Source of the DNA: Deltaproteobacteria bacterium
Lineage (GTDB): Bacteria > Myxococcota_A > UBA796 > UBA2385
Direction of reading: 5' to 3'
Length of the DNA: 64,000 nucleotides
NCBI GenBank assembly: GCA_016792625.1
Contig: JAEUKK010000004.1
Location: forward strand, 1 to 64,000
Shown: one piece after another, positions 17,163 through 24,444 of the stretch
Layout of the letters: the number at the start of each line of letters is the position of its first letter
How positions within the stretch are numbered: the stretch's first letter is position 1
Position numbers and translations under genes: made by a program
The notes under the pieces: model-generated
Seen by the model: the letters and a program-made list of their open reading frames with translations, nothing else
Databases searched by the model: none
What the model was told of the DNA's origin: nothing

Positions 17163-17996
17163 ATGTCCATCCCACGAATTGCGCGGGCGCTCACCCACGC
17201 CGCCGCGATGGCCGCGCTCCTCACCGGGCTGGCCGCCGGCCTCTCCGCCCCGCCCGCCCAGGCCGGCCGCGGCGAGCGGGCCTGCGCCCCCATCATGCCG
17301 GCCCAGCGCCTGACCACCGAGCGCGCGGTGCAGATCGAGGGCGCGCTCTCGGCCCGGGTGCCCGGCCTGGGCCAGGCCAGCGTTGAGGGCAGCAAGGTCG
17401 AGCTCGAGCAGGCCACGGTCTCGCTGCTCGCCGGCGACGAGCTGGCCCGCGCCTGGACCGTGTACCAGCTCTGCGTGCTCAAAGAAGAGGGCACCATCAC
17501 CGCCACGACCCACGACACGCTGCTGCGGCAGGTGCTGGGCGGGCCGACGACCAGCGCGCCCGCGGGCGGCGGGGCGGGCGCGGGGCCGGCGCCGATCACC
17601 GACCCGGTCGCCGGCTTCGTCACCCAGCCCGGGGTCGCCACCCTGGTCATCGCCCAGTGCCCCCACCGGGTCGCCCGCGACACCACGCCAGCCGTCGGCG
17701 GCCTCGTGCACTGGAAGATCAACGACCGGCTGATCACCCGCGGCCCCGGCACCGGCTTCGCGATCGACCTGCCCCCGGGCCGGGTCAGCGCGGCGGCCCG
17801 CTACACCAGCCTGCGCGACCAGCTCGAGTTCACCGTCGAGGCCGGCCAGCTCTACGCCCTGGTCGTCGACTGGGAGATGACCCGCATGAAGCGGGTCAAG
17901 GCCATGCACCTGCGGCCGGCCGCCCAGGGGGAGCTCGGGCCCGTGCTCGACCAGTGCATCAAGCGCGACCGGGTGGAGGCGCGAAGCGGAGGTTGA
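17163..17996 (+). CDS. secreted protein of unknown function
   Basis: 277 residues from ATG17163 (GAGGATCCC upstream). The signal peptide ends PPAQA-G near residue 34. The mature part has a short helical domain (~45-125) with a cysteine pair (ACAPI and YQLCVL), a Gly/Ala linker, and a beta-rich domain (~145-265) with VHWKINDRLI and GTGFAIDLPPGRVS. The gap to the divergent PKS gene is 112 bp and may hold both promoters. It ends 41 bp before the selenoprotein-like lipoprotein gene. No family recognised. Confidence 0.72.
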   Translation: MSIPRIARALTHAAAMAALLTGLAAGLSAPPAQAGRGERACAPIMPAQRLTTERAVQIEGALSARVPGLGQASVEGSKVELEQATVSLLAGDELARAWTVYQLCVLKEEGTITATTHDTLLRQVLGGPTTSAPAGGGAGAGPAPITDPVAGFVTQPGVATLVIAQCPHRVARDTTPAVGGLVHWKINDRLITRGPGTGFAIDLPPGRVSAAARYTSLRDQLEFTVEAGQLYALVVDWEMTRMKRVKAMHLRPAAQGELGPVLDQCIKRDRVEARSGG

Positions 17997-18020
17997 CGCA
18001 CGATTCGCGTGGGCTAGCCC
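17993..18020 (+). promoter_or_regulatory. candidate promoter of the thioredoxin-like selenoprotein gene
   Basis: TTGACG (17993-17998) and TAGCCC (18015-18020) are separated by 16 bases and end 17 bases before the ATG at 18038. It begins inside the stop codon of the preceding gene. The -35 is good, the -10 is GC-shifted like others in this window. Confidence 0.4.
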
Positions 18021-18037
18021 TTCGCACGAGGCACCCC

Positions 18038-19984
18038 ATGCGACGCTCCGCTCCAGCCGCCCAGACCATCGGCCCCGCCCGCGCCGCGGGCCTGCTCGCC
18101 CTCCTGCTCGGGGTGGGCTGCGCGGCTTCGCCCAAGAACAGCGGCAGCGTCGGCGCCGACGACGATGGCGGCCCCGCCAACGCCGACGGCAGCGGGGACA
18201 GCGACGGCGGAGCGGGAGACGGCGCGGATGGCGCCGCGGACGGCGTAGACGGCGCTGGGGACGGCACAGACGGCGCCGGGGACGGCACAGACGGCGCCGG
18301 GGACGGCGCGGACGGCGGCGACCCGGGCGAAGGCCTGACCATCGGCGACCCGATCAGCCCGATCTGGGCGAGCAAGATCTCCGCCTTGCCTGGGGGCTCC
18401 TCCTTCTTTGAGGGCACCGACGCCGCGATGCTCGACGCCGAGCACGCCCTGGTGGTGGGCCAAGGCGGCTGGCTGGTCACCACGCTCAGCGGGCCCGCGG
18501 TGGTGGTCGACGCCGACGAGCGCCGGGGCATCCGGGTCGCCTCCCGCGGTGGGCTGGCCGCCATCGCCACCCGCGACCGCGACCTCATCCTGCTCGACGT
18601 GGCCGACCCCGGCGCCCCGCGCCGCCTGCGCAGCGTCTCGCTGCCCACCCAAGGCGAAGACATCGCCGTGGACGCTGATCGCATCTTGGTCGGCCTGCGC
18701 GATGAGGGCGCCCGCCTGATCAGCGCCGAGGGCGACACCCTGGGCACCATCCCCGTCGCCGACGCGTTTGCGGTGGCCCTGCAGGGCGACCGCGCCTTGG
18801 TCACCGACGCCGCCGCGCTCACCCTGTGGGACATCGCCGACCCCAGCGCGCCCATCGAGCTCACCCGGGTCGAGCTCTCGGCGCCCGGCCGCGATCTGAG
18901 CTGGGGCGAGGGCCACGTCGCGGTCGGCCTGGGCGGCGCGGGCCTCGCCGTCTTCGCCATCGAGGGCGAGGCGCTGCGCCACCAGGGTGATCTGCAGCCG
19001 CCGGGCGCCATCTTCTCGGTGGCCATCGACGGCCTCGACCTCTGGGCCGCCGGGTGGGAGGCGGTCAGCCTCATCCAGCTGGGCGCGGGCCCGCCGGTGC
19101 TCCGCGGGGTGCAGCGCACCGCCGAGAGCGCGATGGGGCTCGCGGCGATCGACGGCCGGGCGATGATCGCCGACTGGTTCAGCCTGACCAGCCTGCAGAG
19201 CAACCCCGGCCTCGGCGCGCCCACCTTGGTGCTGCCCGACGGCCTCGTCTGGTCACCCGACCCCGAGCTGCGGGCGCCGCAGGCGATGACCGCGCGCAAC
19301 CTCGGGCCCTTCCCCCTGCACTTGAGCACCGACGCGCCGAGCAGCGGCTGGCGCCTGACCGGCCTCGACAGCGGCGGGGACACCGCCGCCGGCGCCCTGC
19401 GCCTCGCCCCGGGCGACGACGCCGTGCTCACCGCCAGCCCGCCGAGCGGGGCCTCGATCCCCGATGGGGGCGTGGGCTGGCGCAGCGACGACCCCGACCG
19501 GGCCAGCGGCCGCCTGAGCTTCTCGGTCGGCCGCGGCGGCCTGGGCGAGCCGCACCCCGAGATGGTCCTGAACGGCTTTCAGTGGCCCGACCCCAGCGGC
19601 GTGGTCTACGACCTCGCCGACCAGCGCGGAAAGATCGTGCTGCTCGTCTACTTCGCCTTGTTTTGACCCGTCTGCAGTCTGGAGGTTCCAGACATCGAGA
19701 GCGGGATCGCCGCGCGCTACGCGGCAGAAGACGTGGTGGTCTGGCTGGTCAACCCGCGCGACAGCGCCGAGGTGGCCTACCGTTTCGTGGACGAGGCCCG
19801 CAGCGGCCTGCCCGTGCTGCTCGACACCGACAGCCGCTTCTACAACAGCTACCCCCGGCCCACCTCCTTCGCGCCCTTCCCGTTTCAGGTGCTCATCGAC
19901 CGCGACGGCCTGATCCGCGGCGTCTACGGCCAATACGACGCCCCGGCCCTGCACGACCAGATCGACGCCTTGCTGGCCGAGTGA
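18038..19984 (+). CDS. probable selenocysteine-containing thioredoxin-like lipoprotein (in-frame TGA at 19664)
   Basis: Read through one TGA this is 648 residues. The lipoprotein signal ends LLLGVG-C28. An Asp/Gly linker with repeated DGTDGAGDG units follows (~45-90), then a ~300-residue LVIVD-type beta-propeller-like region (repeats such as LILLDVADPGAPRRLRSV and LTLWDIADPSAPIELTRV). The C-terminus is a redoxin domain: DLADQRGKIVLLVYFALF, then TGA (codon 543), then PVCSLEVPDIE. The TGA takes the first cysteine of the CPxC motif, giving UPVC. The same frame continues with a convincing thioredoxin half, including the cis-Pro/strand segment FAPFPFQVLIDRDGLIRG, and stops at 19982. A SECIS-like hairpin follows the TGA. 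The alternative is a nonsense mutation (product would end at 19666), but the exact position argues for recoding. Confidence 0.8.
19664..19693 (+). promoter_or_regulatory. UGA codon and bacterial SECIS-like hairpin
   Basis: After TGA (19664-19666), GTCTGG (19677-19682) pairs perfectly with CCAGAC (19688-19693) around a five-base loop AGGTT. The loop starts 16 bases after the TGA, inside the window used for bacterial SECIS elements, and contains the G-G-U core seen in the E. coli fdhF loop (AGGUCU). It lies within the coding frame, as bacterial SECIS elements do. Confidence 0.7.
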
Positions 19985-20055
19985 GGGTCGGGCGCGCCTG
20001 GCGGCGCGGGGCAGCGCGAGCACCGCCCAGCTGCGCACCCCGCACGGGGGGCGTT

Positions 20056-20076
20056 GCGGGGGGCGGAGCCCCCCGC
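20056..20076. terminator. bidirectional GC-rich hairpin between convergent genes
   Basis: GCGGGGGGC pairs with GCCCCCCGC, perfect 9-bp stem and GGA loop, in the 130-bp gap between the convergent selenoprotein and PDZ-protein genes. The reverse complement of 20046-20079 nearly matches 26522-26556, which lies in another convergent gap. No T tract. Confidence 0.5.
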
Positions 20077-20114
20077 CCACCGCCGCACCCTCAACCGAAG
20101 GAGGGCTAGCGAAG

Positions 20115-20984
20115 CTACTTGACCATCTTGTAGAAGTGCTCGCGGCTCGCCCCCTTCCGGGTCAAGCGCACCTTCATGTTTCCCGCCTTGCGCACCTCGA
20201 GGCCCACCCGCATCGCCGACGACACGCTCTTGATCTCTTTGCCGTTGACGCTGCGGATGATGTCGCCCTTGACGAAGCCAGCCTCGCGCAGCGGGCTGTT
20301 GCACGGAAGGCTGCGGATCTTGAAGCCGATGATGTCGCCGCCGCTGTCACGCGCCCAGCCGACGTTGGCCAACTTCTCGGCAGAGTCGAGGTCTTTGCTG
20401 TTCTTCTCGACGAAGGACTCTTTGACGTTCCAGCTGCGCTCGCCGGTCTGCTCGACGTAGGGGCTGTCGGGCTTGCACTCTTTTTTGGCCGGCGCGGGCG
20501 GCGGGGCTGCGGCAGGCGCCTCGCTGGCCTTAGCTTTGGCCCCCTTGCCCTTGCCCTTTCCACCCTTGCCCGCTTTGGCTTTGCCGCCCTTGGCTTTGCC
20601 CGCCTTGGCTTTGCCCGACTTCGCCTTGCCGGCCTTGCCCGCCTTGGCCCCCCGCTTCCCGCCGCTGTCGCCCGCGTCGGCCACCAGCTCGGCGGTGTCT
20701 TGGCCGCCCGCCGCGCCCGCAGCGCCCCCGCCGAGGCCACCAAAAACCGAGCCGCCCGAGCCCCCGCCCTCGGCCGCCGGCGCGGGGGCCTCAACCACGC
20801 CTGGCTCGTCAATCACGACGATCGGCGCGCTCTCGGGCCCATCGGCGCTGATCGGCGCGCCAGCGGTCAGGGCCGCCACGAGGGCCGCCGTGCCGCCCAG
20901 CGCCAGCACCCCCACGCCGATGAGCAGGGCCACCGCGCCCAGCGCGGCGACGACGAAGGCGGGCTTGACCGATGGGCTGCTCAC
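20115..20984 (-). CDS. inner-membrane protein with Lys-rich tract and C-terminal PDZ domain (GspC-like layout)
   Basis: 289 residues, GTG start with GAGAGG upstream. One N-terminal membrane helix (~8-40). A Gly/Ala spacer leads to a striking tract of KAGKAKSGKAKAGKAKGGKAK-type repeats (about 110-155), histone-H1-like in composition. The last ~110 residues include a PDZ domain: IRSLPCNSPLREAGFVKGDI then IRSVNGKEIKSVSSAMRVG. Order (short cytoplasmic N-terminus, one TM, linker, PDZ) resembles type II secretion GspC, but no other secretion gene is nearby, so a stand-alone periplasmic scaffold is equally possible. Confidence 0.75.
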   Translation of the reverse strand: MSSPSVKPAFVVAALGAVALLIGVGVLALGGTAALVAALTAGAPISADGPESAPIVVIDEPGVVEAPAPAAEGGGSGGSVFGGLGGGAAGAAGGQDTAELVADAGDSGGKRGAKAGKAGKAKSGKAKAGKAKGGKAKAGKGGKGKGKGAKAKASEAPAAAPPPAPAKKECKPDSPYVEQTGERSWNVKESFVEKNSKDLDSAEKLANVGWARDSGGDIIGFKIRSLPCNSPLREAGFVKGDIIRSVNGKEIKSVSSAMRVGLEVRKAGNMKVRLTRKGASREHFYKMVK

Positions 20985-21059
20985 GGTGCACCTCTCTCGA
21001 ACAATCGGCGGGGATCAACCGGAGGGCTTCGACCGGTCGAGGGTGGCCGGGCCGCCTGC

Positions 21060-21956
21060 TCAGGCCTCAGGCAGGCGCAGCGGCCCCCAGGCCGGGACGC
21101 CACCCGCCAGGATCTCTTTGAAGCCCGCCCGCCCGATCGCCGCCTCGCCCGCGTCCACGCAGCGCTCGTAGGCGCGGGCCTCGAGCTCAGCGCGGTGCAG
21201 GCCGCTGCTGCCCACGCTGTCGAGCAGCGCGCGCTTGAACATCGCCACCGCGGTCGGCGAGCGCCGGCCGACCGCCCGGCAGAGCGCCGCGGCCCGGGCC
21301 AGGCCCGCGTCGACGTCGTCGACCACCTCTTGCACGAGGCCGATCTCTTGGGCGGCGGCGGCGCTCAGCTCTTCGCCGGTCATGCCCAGGCGAAGGGCCT
21401 GGCTGACGCCGATGAGCGCCCACAGCTCGCTGGTGCCGCCCGCGCCGGGCAGGATGCCCAGGCCGGTCTCGGGCAGGGCGAAGCGCGCCTCGGGCGTCGC
21501 CAGCCGGTAGTCGGCGGTGATGAGGAACTCGGTGCCCCAGCCAAAAGCCACGCCATTGACGACAGCGACGTGAAAGACGGGGGCGCGGCGCAGGCGGGCG
21601 AGCAGGTCGCGCTGGCGGCGCACGTGGGCCTTGACCTGGGCCTCGGCCCAGCCGGCGCGCTCGGTGACGTCGGCGCCGCTGATAAAGATGGCCGCGCCCT
21701 TGGGGCTGCGCCGGCGCGAATAAGTCAAAAGCGCGCGGGCGGCGCCGCTCTCGAGCAGGCGGCAGACCACTTCCCACCCGGCGAGGGCGTCAGAGCCCAT
21801 CTCGTTGGCCCGCCCGTGGTCGAGCTCGACGACCAGGGTGCGCCCCTGCCAGCGCAGCCGCAGGGGGCCCGCGTCGGGGAGGGGCGGCGCGCCGTCGGCG
21901 CCCTCGGCGGCGCTGTCGCCAGGTCGATCGAGCTTGGGGCGATCATCCGCGGACAT
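21060..21956 (-). CDS. enoyl-CoA hydratase/isomerase family protein
   Basis: 298 residues. Crotonase-fold motifs: the oxyanion-hole segment SGADVTERAG, then VAVVNGVAFGWGTEFLITAD (family: hGxxxGgGxExxxxxD) and ALPETGLGILPGAGGTSEL, with the acid residues expected for hydratases at the two catalytic positions (Glu of TEF and Glu of PETG). It would hydrate or isomerise a 2-enoyl-CoA in fatty-acid or related degradation. An unusual ~30-residue charged N-terminal extension precedes the fold. It lies alone between divergent and tandem neighbours, so substrate is not indicated. Confidence 0.88.
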   Translation of the reverse strand: MSADDRPKLDRPGDSAAEGADGAPPLPDAGPLRLRWQGRTLVVELDHGRANEMGSDALAGWEVVCRLLESGAARALLTYSRRRSPKGAAIFISGADVTERAGWAEAQVKAHVRRQRDLLARLRRAPVFHVAVVNGVAFGWGTEFLITADYRLATPEARFALPETGLGILPGAGGTSELWALIGVSQALRLGMTGEELSAAAAQEIGLVQEVVDDVDAGLARAAALCRAVGRRSPTAVAMFKRALLDSVGSSGLHRAELEARAYERCVDAGEAAIGRAGFKEILAGGVPAWGPLRLPEA

Positions 21957-22037
21957 GGGCGCGCTCCAGGTGCAGGGCCGCGCCCCCTAGCACGCGGGCC
22001 TGACCGGGGCCCGGCGTGCGCGAGGCCCCGCCGGCGC

Positions 22038-22043
22038 TACAAT
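22038..22043 (+). promoter_or_regulatory. candidate -10 element TACAAT
   Basis: TACAAT sits 24 bases before the lipoprotein start at 22067 in the divergent gap with the enoyl-CoA hydratase gene. No clear -35. Confidence 0.35.
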
Positions 22044-22066
22044 GCCGCCGCCTCCCCGGAGCCCCC

Positions 22067-22537
22067 ATGAACACCGCCCAGCCCCGCCGCCCCCTGCCCC
22101 TCCTCTCCCTCGCCGCGCTGACCGTCGCGTCCGTGGCGCTGAGCGCGGGCTGCCGCGCCAAAGAAGAGGCCACCCTGGCCGGCGAGTGGTCCGGCGACGC
22201 GGACTGCGGCGAGGGCGCGACCGGCGTCACCATGCGCCTCGTGCTCGCCGAGGACAACCCGCAGTCCTACAGCGGCAGCGGCGAGGTGCTCGGCCTGCGC
22301 CTCGACGGCGAGGCCGCCGAGGTGGGCATGAACATCGAGGTCGAGCAGCCCGAGGCTGACGGCGCCCAGACCGTCGAGGTCAGCGCCGTGTGCGCGATCT
22401 ACGTCGGTGAGGCCAGCGAGGCGGTCGACTGCTCGGGCTTCACCGAGCTCGGCTGGGATGGCGCCGACCTGCTCGGGGCCGACTTCGCCGACTTCTTCGG
22501 CTCGGGCCTCACCTGCGCGCTCGAGCTCAGCCGCTGA
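22067..22537 (+). CDS. small putative lipoprotein
   Basis: 156 residues from ATG22067 (CCGGAG upstream). Lipoprotein signal with lipobox LSAG-C29. The mature domain is acidic and beta-rich (EWSGDADCGEGATGVTMRLV and similar) with four further cysteines (DADC, AVCA, VDCS, LTCA) that could form two disulfides. No family recognised; the small single beta domain resembles many orphan lipoproteins of myxobacteria-like genomes. Confidence 0.75.
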   Translation: MNTAQPRRPLPLLSLAALTVASVALSAGCRAKEEATLAGEWSGDADCGEGATGVTMRLVLAEDNPQSYSGSGEVLGLRLDGEAAEVGMNIEVEQPEADGAQTVEVSAVCAIYVGEASEAVDCSGFTELGWDGADLLGADFADFFGSGLTCALELSR

Positions 22538-22642
22538 GCGCGCCACCGCCTGGCGGCCTGCCCTGCGCGACCCGCCGCCCGCCGTCGGCTTTTGCGCGCC
22601 GTTGACCTGCGGGCGCCCCGCGCCGCCGCGGGCCTGGGGCGA

Positions 22643-22648
22643 TAGGCT
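22643..22648 (+). promoter_or_regulatory. candidate -10 element TAGGCT
   Basis: GATAGGCTG lies 105 bases before the glpD start in a 215-bp gap. The same TAGGCT core with similar flanks occurs upstream of three minus-strand genes (29914, 46581, 61459). Nothing else recognisable in the gap. Confidence 0.4.
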
Positions 22649-22752
22649 GCCTCCTCGCTCCCCCGCCGGTGCCCGACCCTTGGCCGCCCAGCGCGGCCCC
22701 GCCCTCGCCCCCGCGGGGCGGCGCGCAGGCCCGGCCCTCCACCGGAGTCCCC

Positions 22753-24444
22753 GTGCCCACCGCCAATGAGATGCGCGCCCGCGCCGATGGCCCCTTCGAC
22801 CTCCTCATCATCGGGGGCGGCATCACCGGCGCCGGCGCGGCCCGCGACGCCGCCCGGCGCGGCCTCAAGGTCTGCCTGGTCGAGCAAGAAGACCTGGCCA
22901 GCGGCACGAGCAGCCGCAGCAGCAAGCTGGTGCACGGCGGCCTGCGCTACCTCGAGAACCTCGAGTTTGCGCTGGTTTTTGAGGCGGTCAGCGAGCGGCG
23001 GGTGCTCACCGAGATCGCGCCCCACCTCGTGGCGCCGATGGGCTTCCTCTTCCCGGTCTACAAGCGCAGCCGCCGCAGCGTGTTCACGGTCAACCTGGGC
23101 ATGTGGGTCTACGACGGGCTCAGCCTCTTCCGCTCGCCGCGCATCCACCAGAACCTCGGCGCCAAGGCCGTGGCCGAGGTCGAGCCCATGCTCGGCCAAG
23201 ACGGCCTCAAGGGCGCGCCCCTCTACTGGGACTGCTCGACCGACGACGCGCGCCTGACCCTCGAGAGCGCGCTCGACGCCGTCTCGCAGGGCGCGGTGGT
23301 CCTGACCTGGACCAAGGTGACCGGCCTGCTGCACAACGACCAGGGCCGGGTCAGCGGCGTGAAGGTGCGCGACCAGCTCAGCGGCGAAGAGCGCGAGATC
23401 AGCGCCAACGCCGTGATCAACGCGACCGGCCCCTGGTCTGACAAGACCCGCCAGCTCAGCGCGCCCGCGGCCGCCGAGCGCCTGCGCCCGACCAAGGGCG
23501 TGCACATCGTGGTCAACGCGAGCCGCCTCAAGGTCAACCACGCGGTGGTCTGTTTTCACCCCACGGATGGGCGGGTGCTCTTCGCCATCCCCTGGGGTGA
23601 ACAGACCTATATTGGCACGACCGACACTGATTTTGAGGGGGATCCGACCCAGGTCTGCGCCGACCGGGATGACGTGCGGTACCTCATCGCCGCGGCGAAC
23701 TTCTACTTCCCCAGCGCCGCCCTGACCGAGGGGGACGTCATCGCCACCTGGGCGGGCGTGCGGCCGCTCATCGGCGCCGAGCCGGCGGCCAACGAGAGCA
23801 AGGTCAGCCGCGAGCACGAGATCCGCGTCGACCCCGATATGCTCATCACCATCGCCGGGGGCAAGCTCACCACCTACCGGCGCATGGCCGGCGAGGTGGT
23901 CGACCAGGCGGTCAGCCTCTTGATGTTGGCCGGTAAGCTGCCCGGCGAGCTGCGGCCGCCCCGCACCGACCGCGAGCCCCTGCCCGGCGCGGTCGGCTGG
24001 CCCGAGAGCGATGACCCCGCCGTGCTCGTGCAGCGGGCGCTCGCCGCGGGCAAGGGCGCGATCGAGGAGGGCACGGCCAAGGGCCTGGTGCACACCTACG
24101 GCACGCGCGCGGTCGACGTGGCCGCGCGGGCCGCCGAGCAGCAGCGCCTCGCCGCCCGCCTCTGCCCGCACCGCGATGAGATCGTGGCCCAGGTTGATCA
24201 CGCGGTGCAGCAAGAGCTGGCCGCCACCCTGCGCGACGTGCTGATCCGCCGCACGCAGGTCTTCTTCCGCGACCACCTGCAGGGCCTGAGCGCGGCGCCG
24301 ACCGTGGCCGCCCGCATGGCCGAGCTGCTCGGCTGGGATGAGGCGCGCACCGCCGCCGAGATCGCCGCCTACACCGCCGAGGTCGAGCTCTCGCGGCGCT
24401 GGCAGACCGAGGTGGCGCAGGCCCCGGCCGAGGTGGCCGGGTGA
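22753..24444 (+). CDS. glpD: FAD-dependent glycerol-3-phosphate dehydrogenase
   Basis: 563 residues from GTG22753 (ACCGGAGT ribosome site). FAD-binding LLIIGGGITGAGAARDAARRG at ~18-38, then SGTSSRSSKLVHGGLRYLEN (diagnostic of GlpD: the SSKLxHGGxRYLE signature). Further marks: NATGPWSDKTRQ, AIPWGEQTYIGTTDTDF and ITIAGGKLTTYRRMA. It oxidises glycerol-3-phosphate to dihydroxyacetone phosphate at the inner membrane, passing electrons to quinone. Length is normal for aerobic GlpD (about 500-570). It overlaps the next gene by 4 bp. No glycerol kinase or facilitator gene adjoins it. Confidence 0.95.
   Translation: MPTANEMRARADGPFDLLIIGGGITGAGAARDAARRGLKVCLVEQEDLASGTSSRSSKLVHGGLRYLENLEFALVFEAVSERRVLTEIAPHLVAPMGFLFPVYKRSRRSVFTVNLGMWVYDGLSLFRSPRIHQNLGAKAVAEVEPMLGQDGLKGAPLYWDCSTDDARLTLESALDAVSQGAVVLTWTKVTGLLHNDQGRVSGVKVRDQLSGEEREISANAVINATGPWSDKTRQLSAPAAAERLRPTKGVHIVVNASRLKVNHAVVCFHPTDGRVLFAIPWGEQTYIGTTDTDFEGDPTQVCADRDDVRYLIAAANFYFPSAALTEGDVIATWAGVRPLIGAEPAANESKVSREHEIRVDPDMLITIAGGKLTTYRRMAGEVVDQAVSLLMLAGKLPGELRPPRTDREPLPGAVGWPESDDPAVLVQRALAAGKGAIEEGTAKGLVHTYGTRAVDVAARAAEQQRLAARLCPHRDEIVAQVDHAVQQELAATLRDVLIRRTQVFFRDHLQGLSAAPTVAARMAELLGWDEARTAAEIAAYTAEVELSRRWQTEVAQAPAEVAG

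Noticed and set aside
17051..17752. A 234-residue N-terminal extension of the type III PKS
   Set aside because: The extension is antisense to the signal-peptide gene at 17163, and a good AGGAG ribosome site precedes the internal ATG at which the known fold begins.
19733..19984. A separate 83-codon ORF after the TGA as an independent gene
   Set aside because: It is in the same frame as the lipoprotein, starts in the middle of a thioredoxin fold and has no ribosome site; it is better read as the continuation through selenocysteine.
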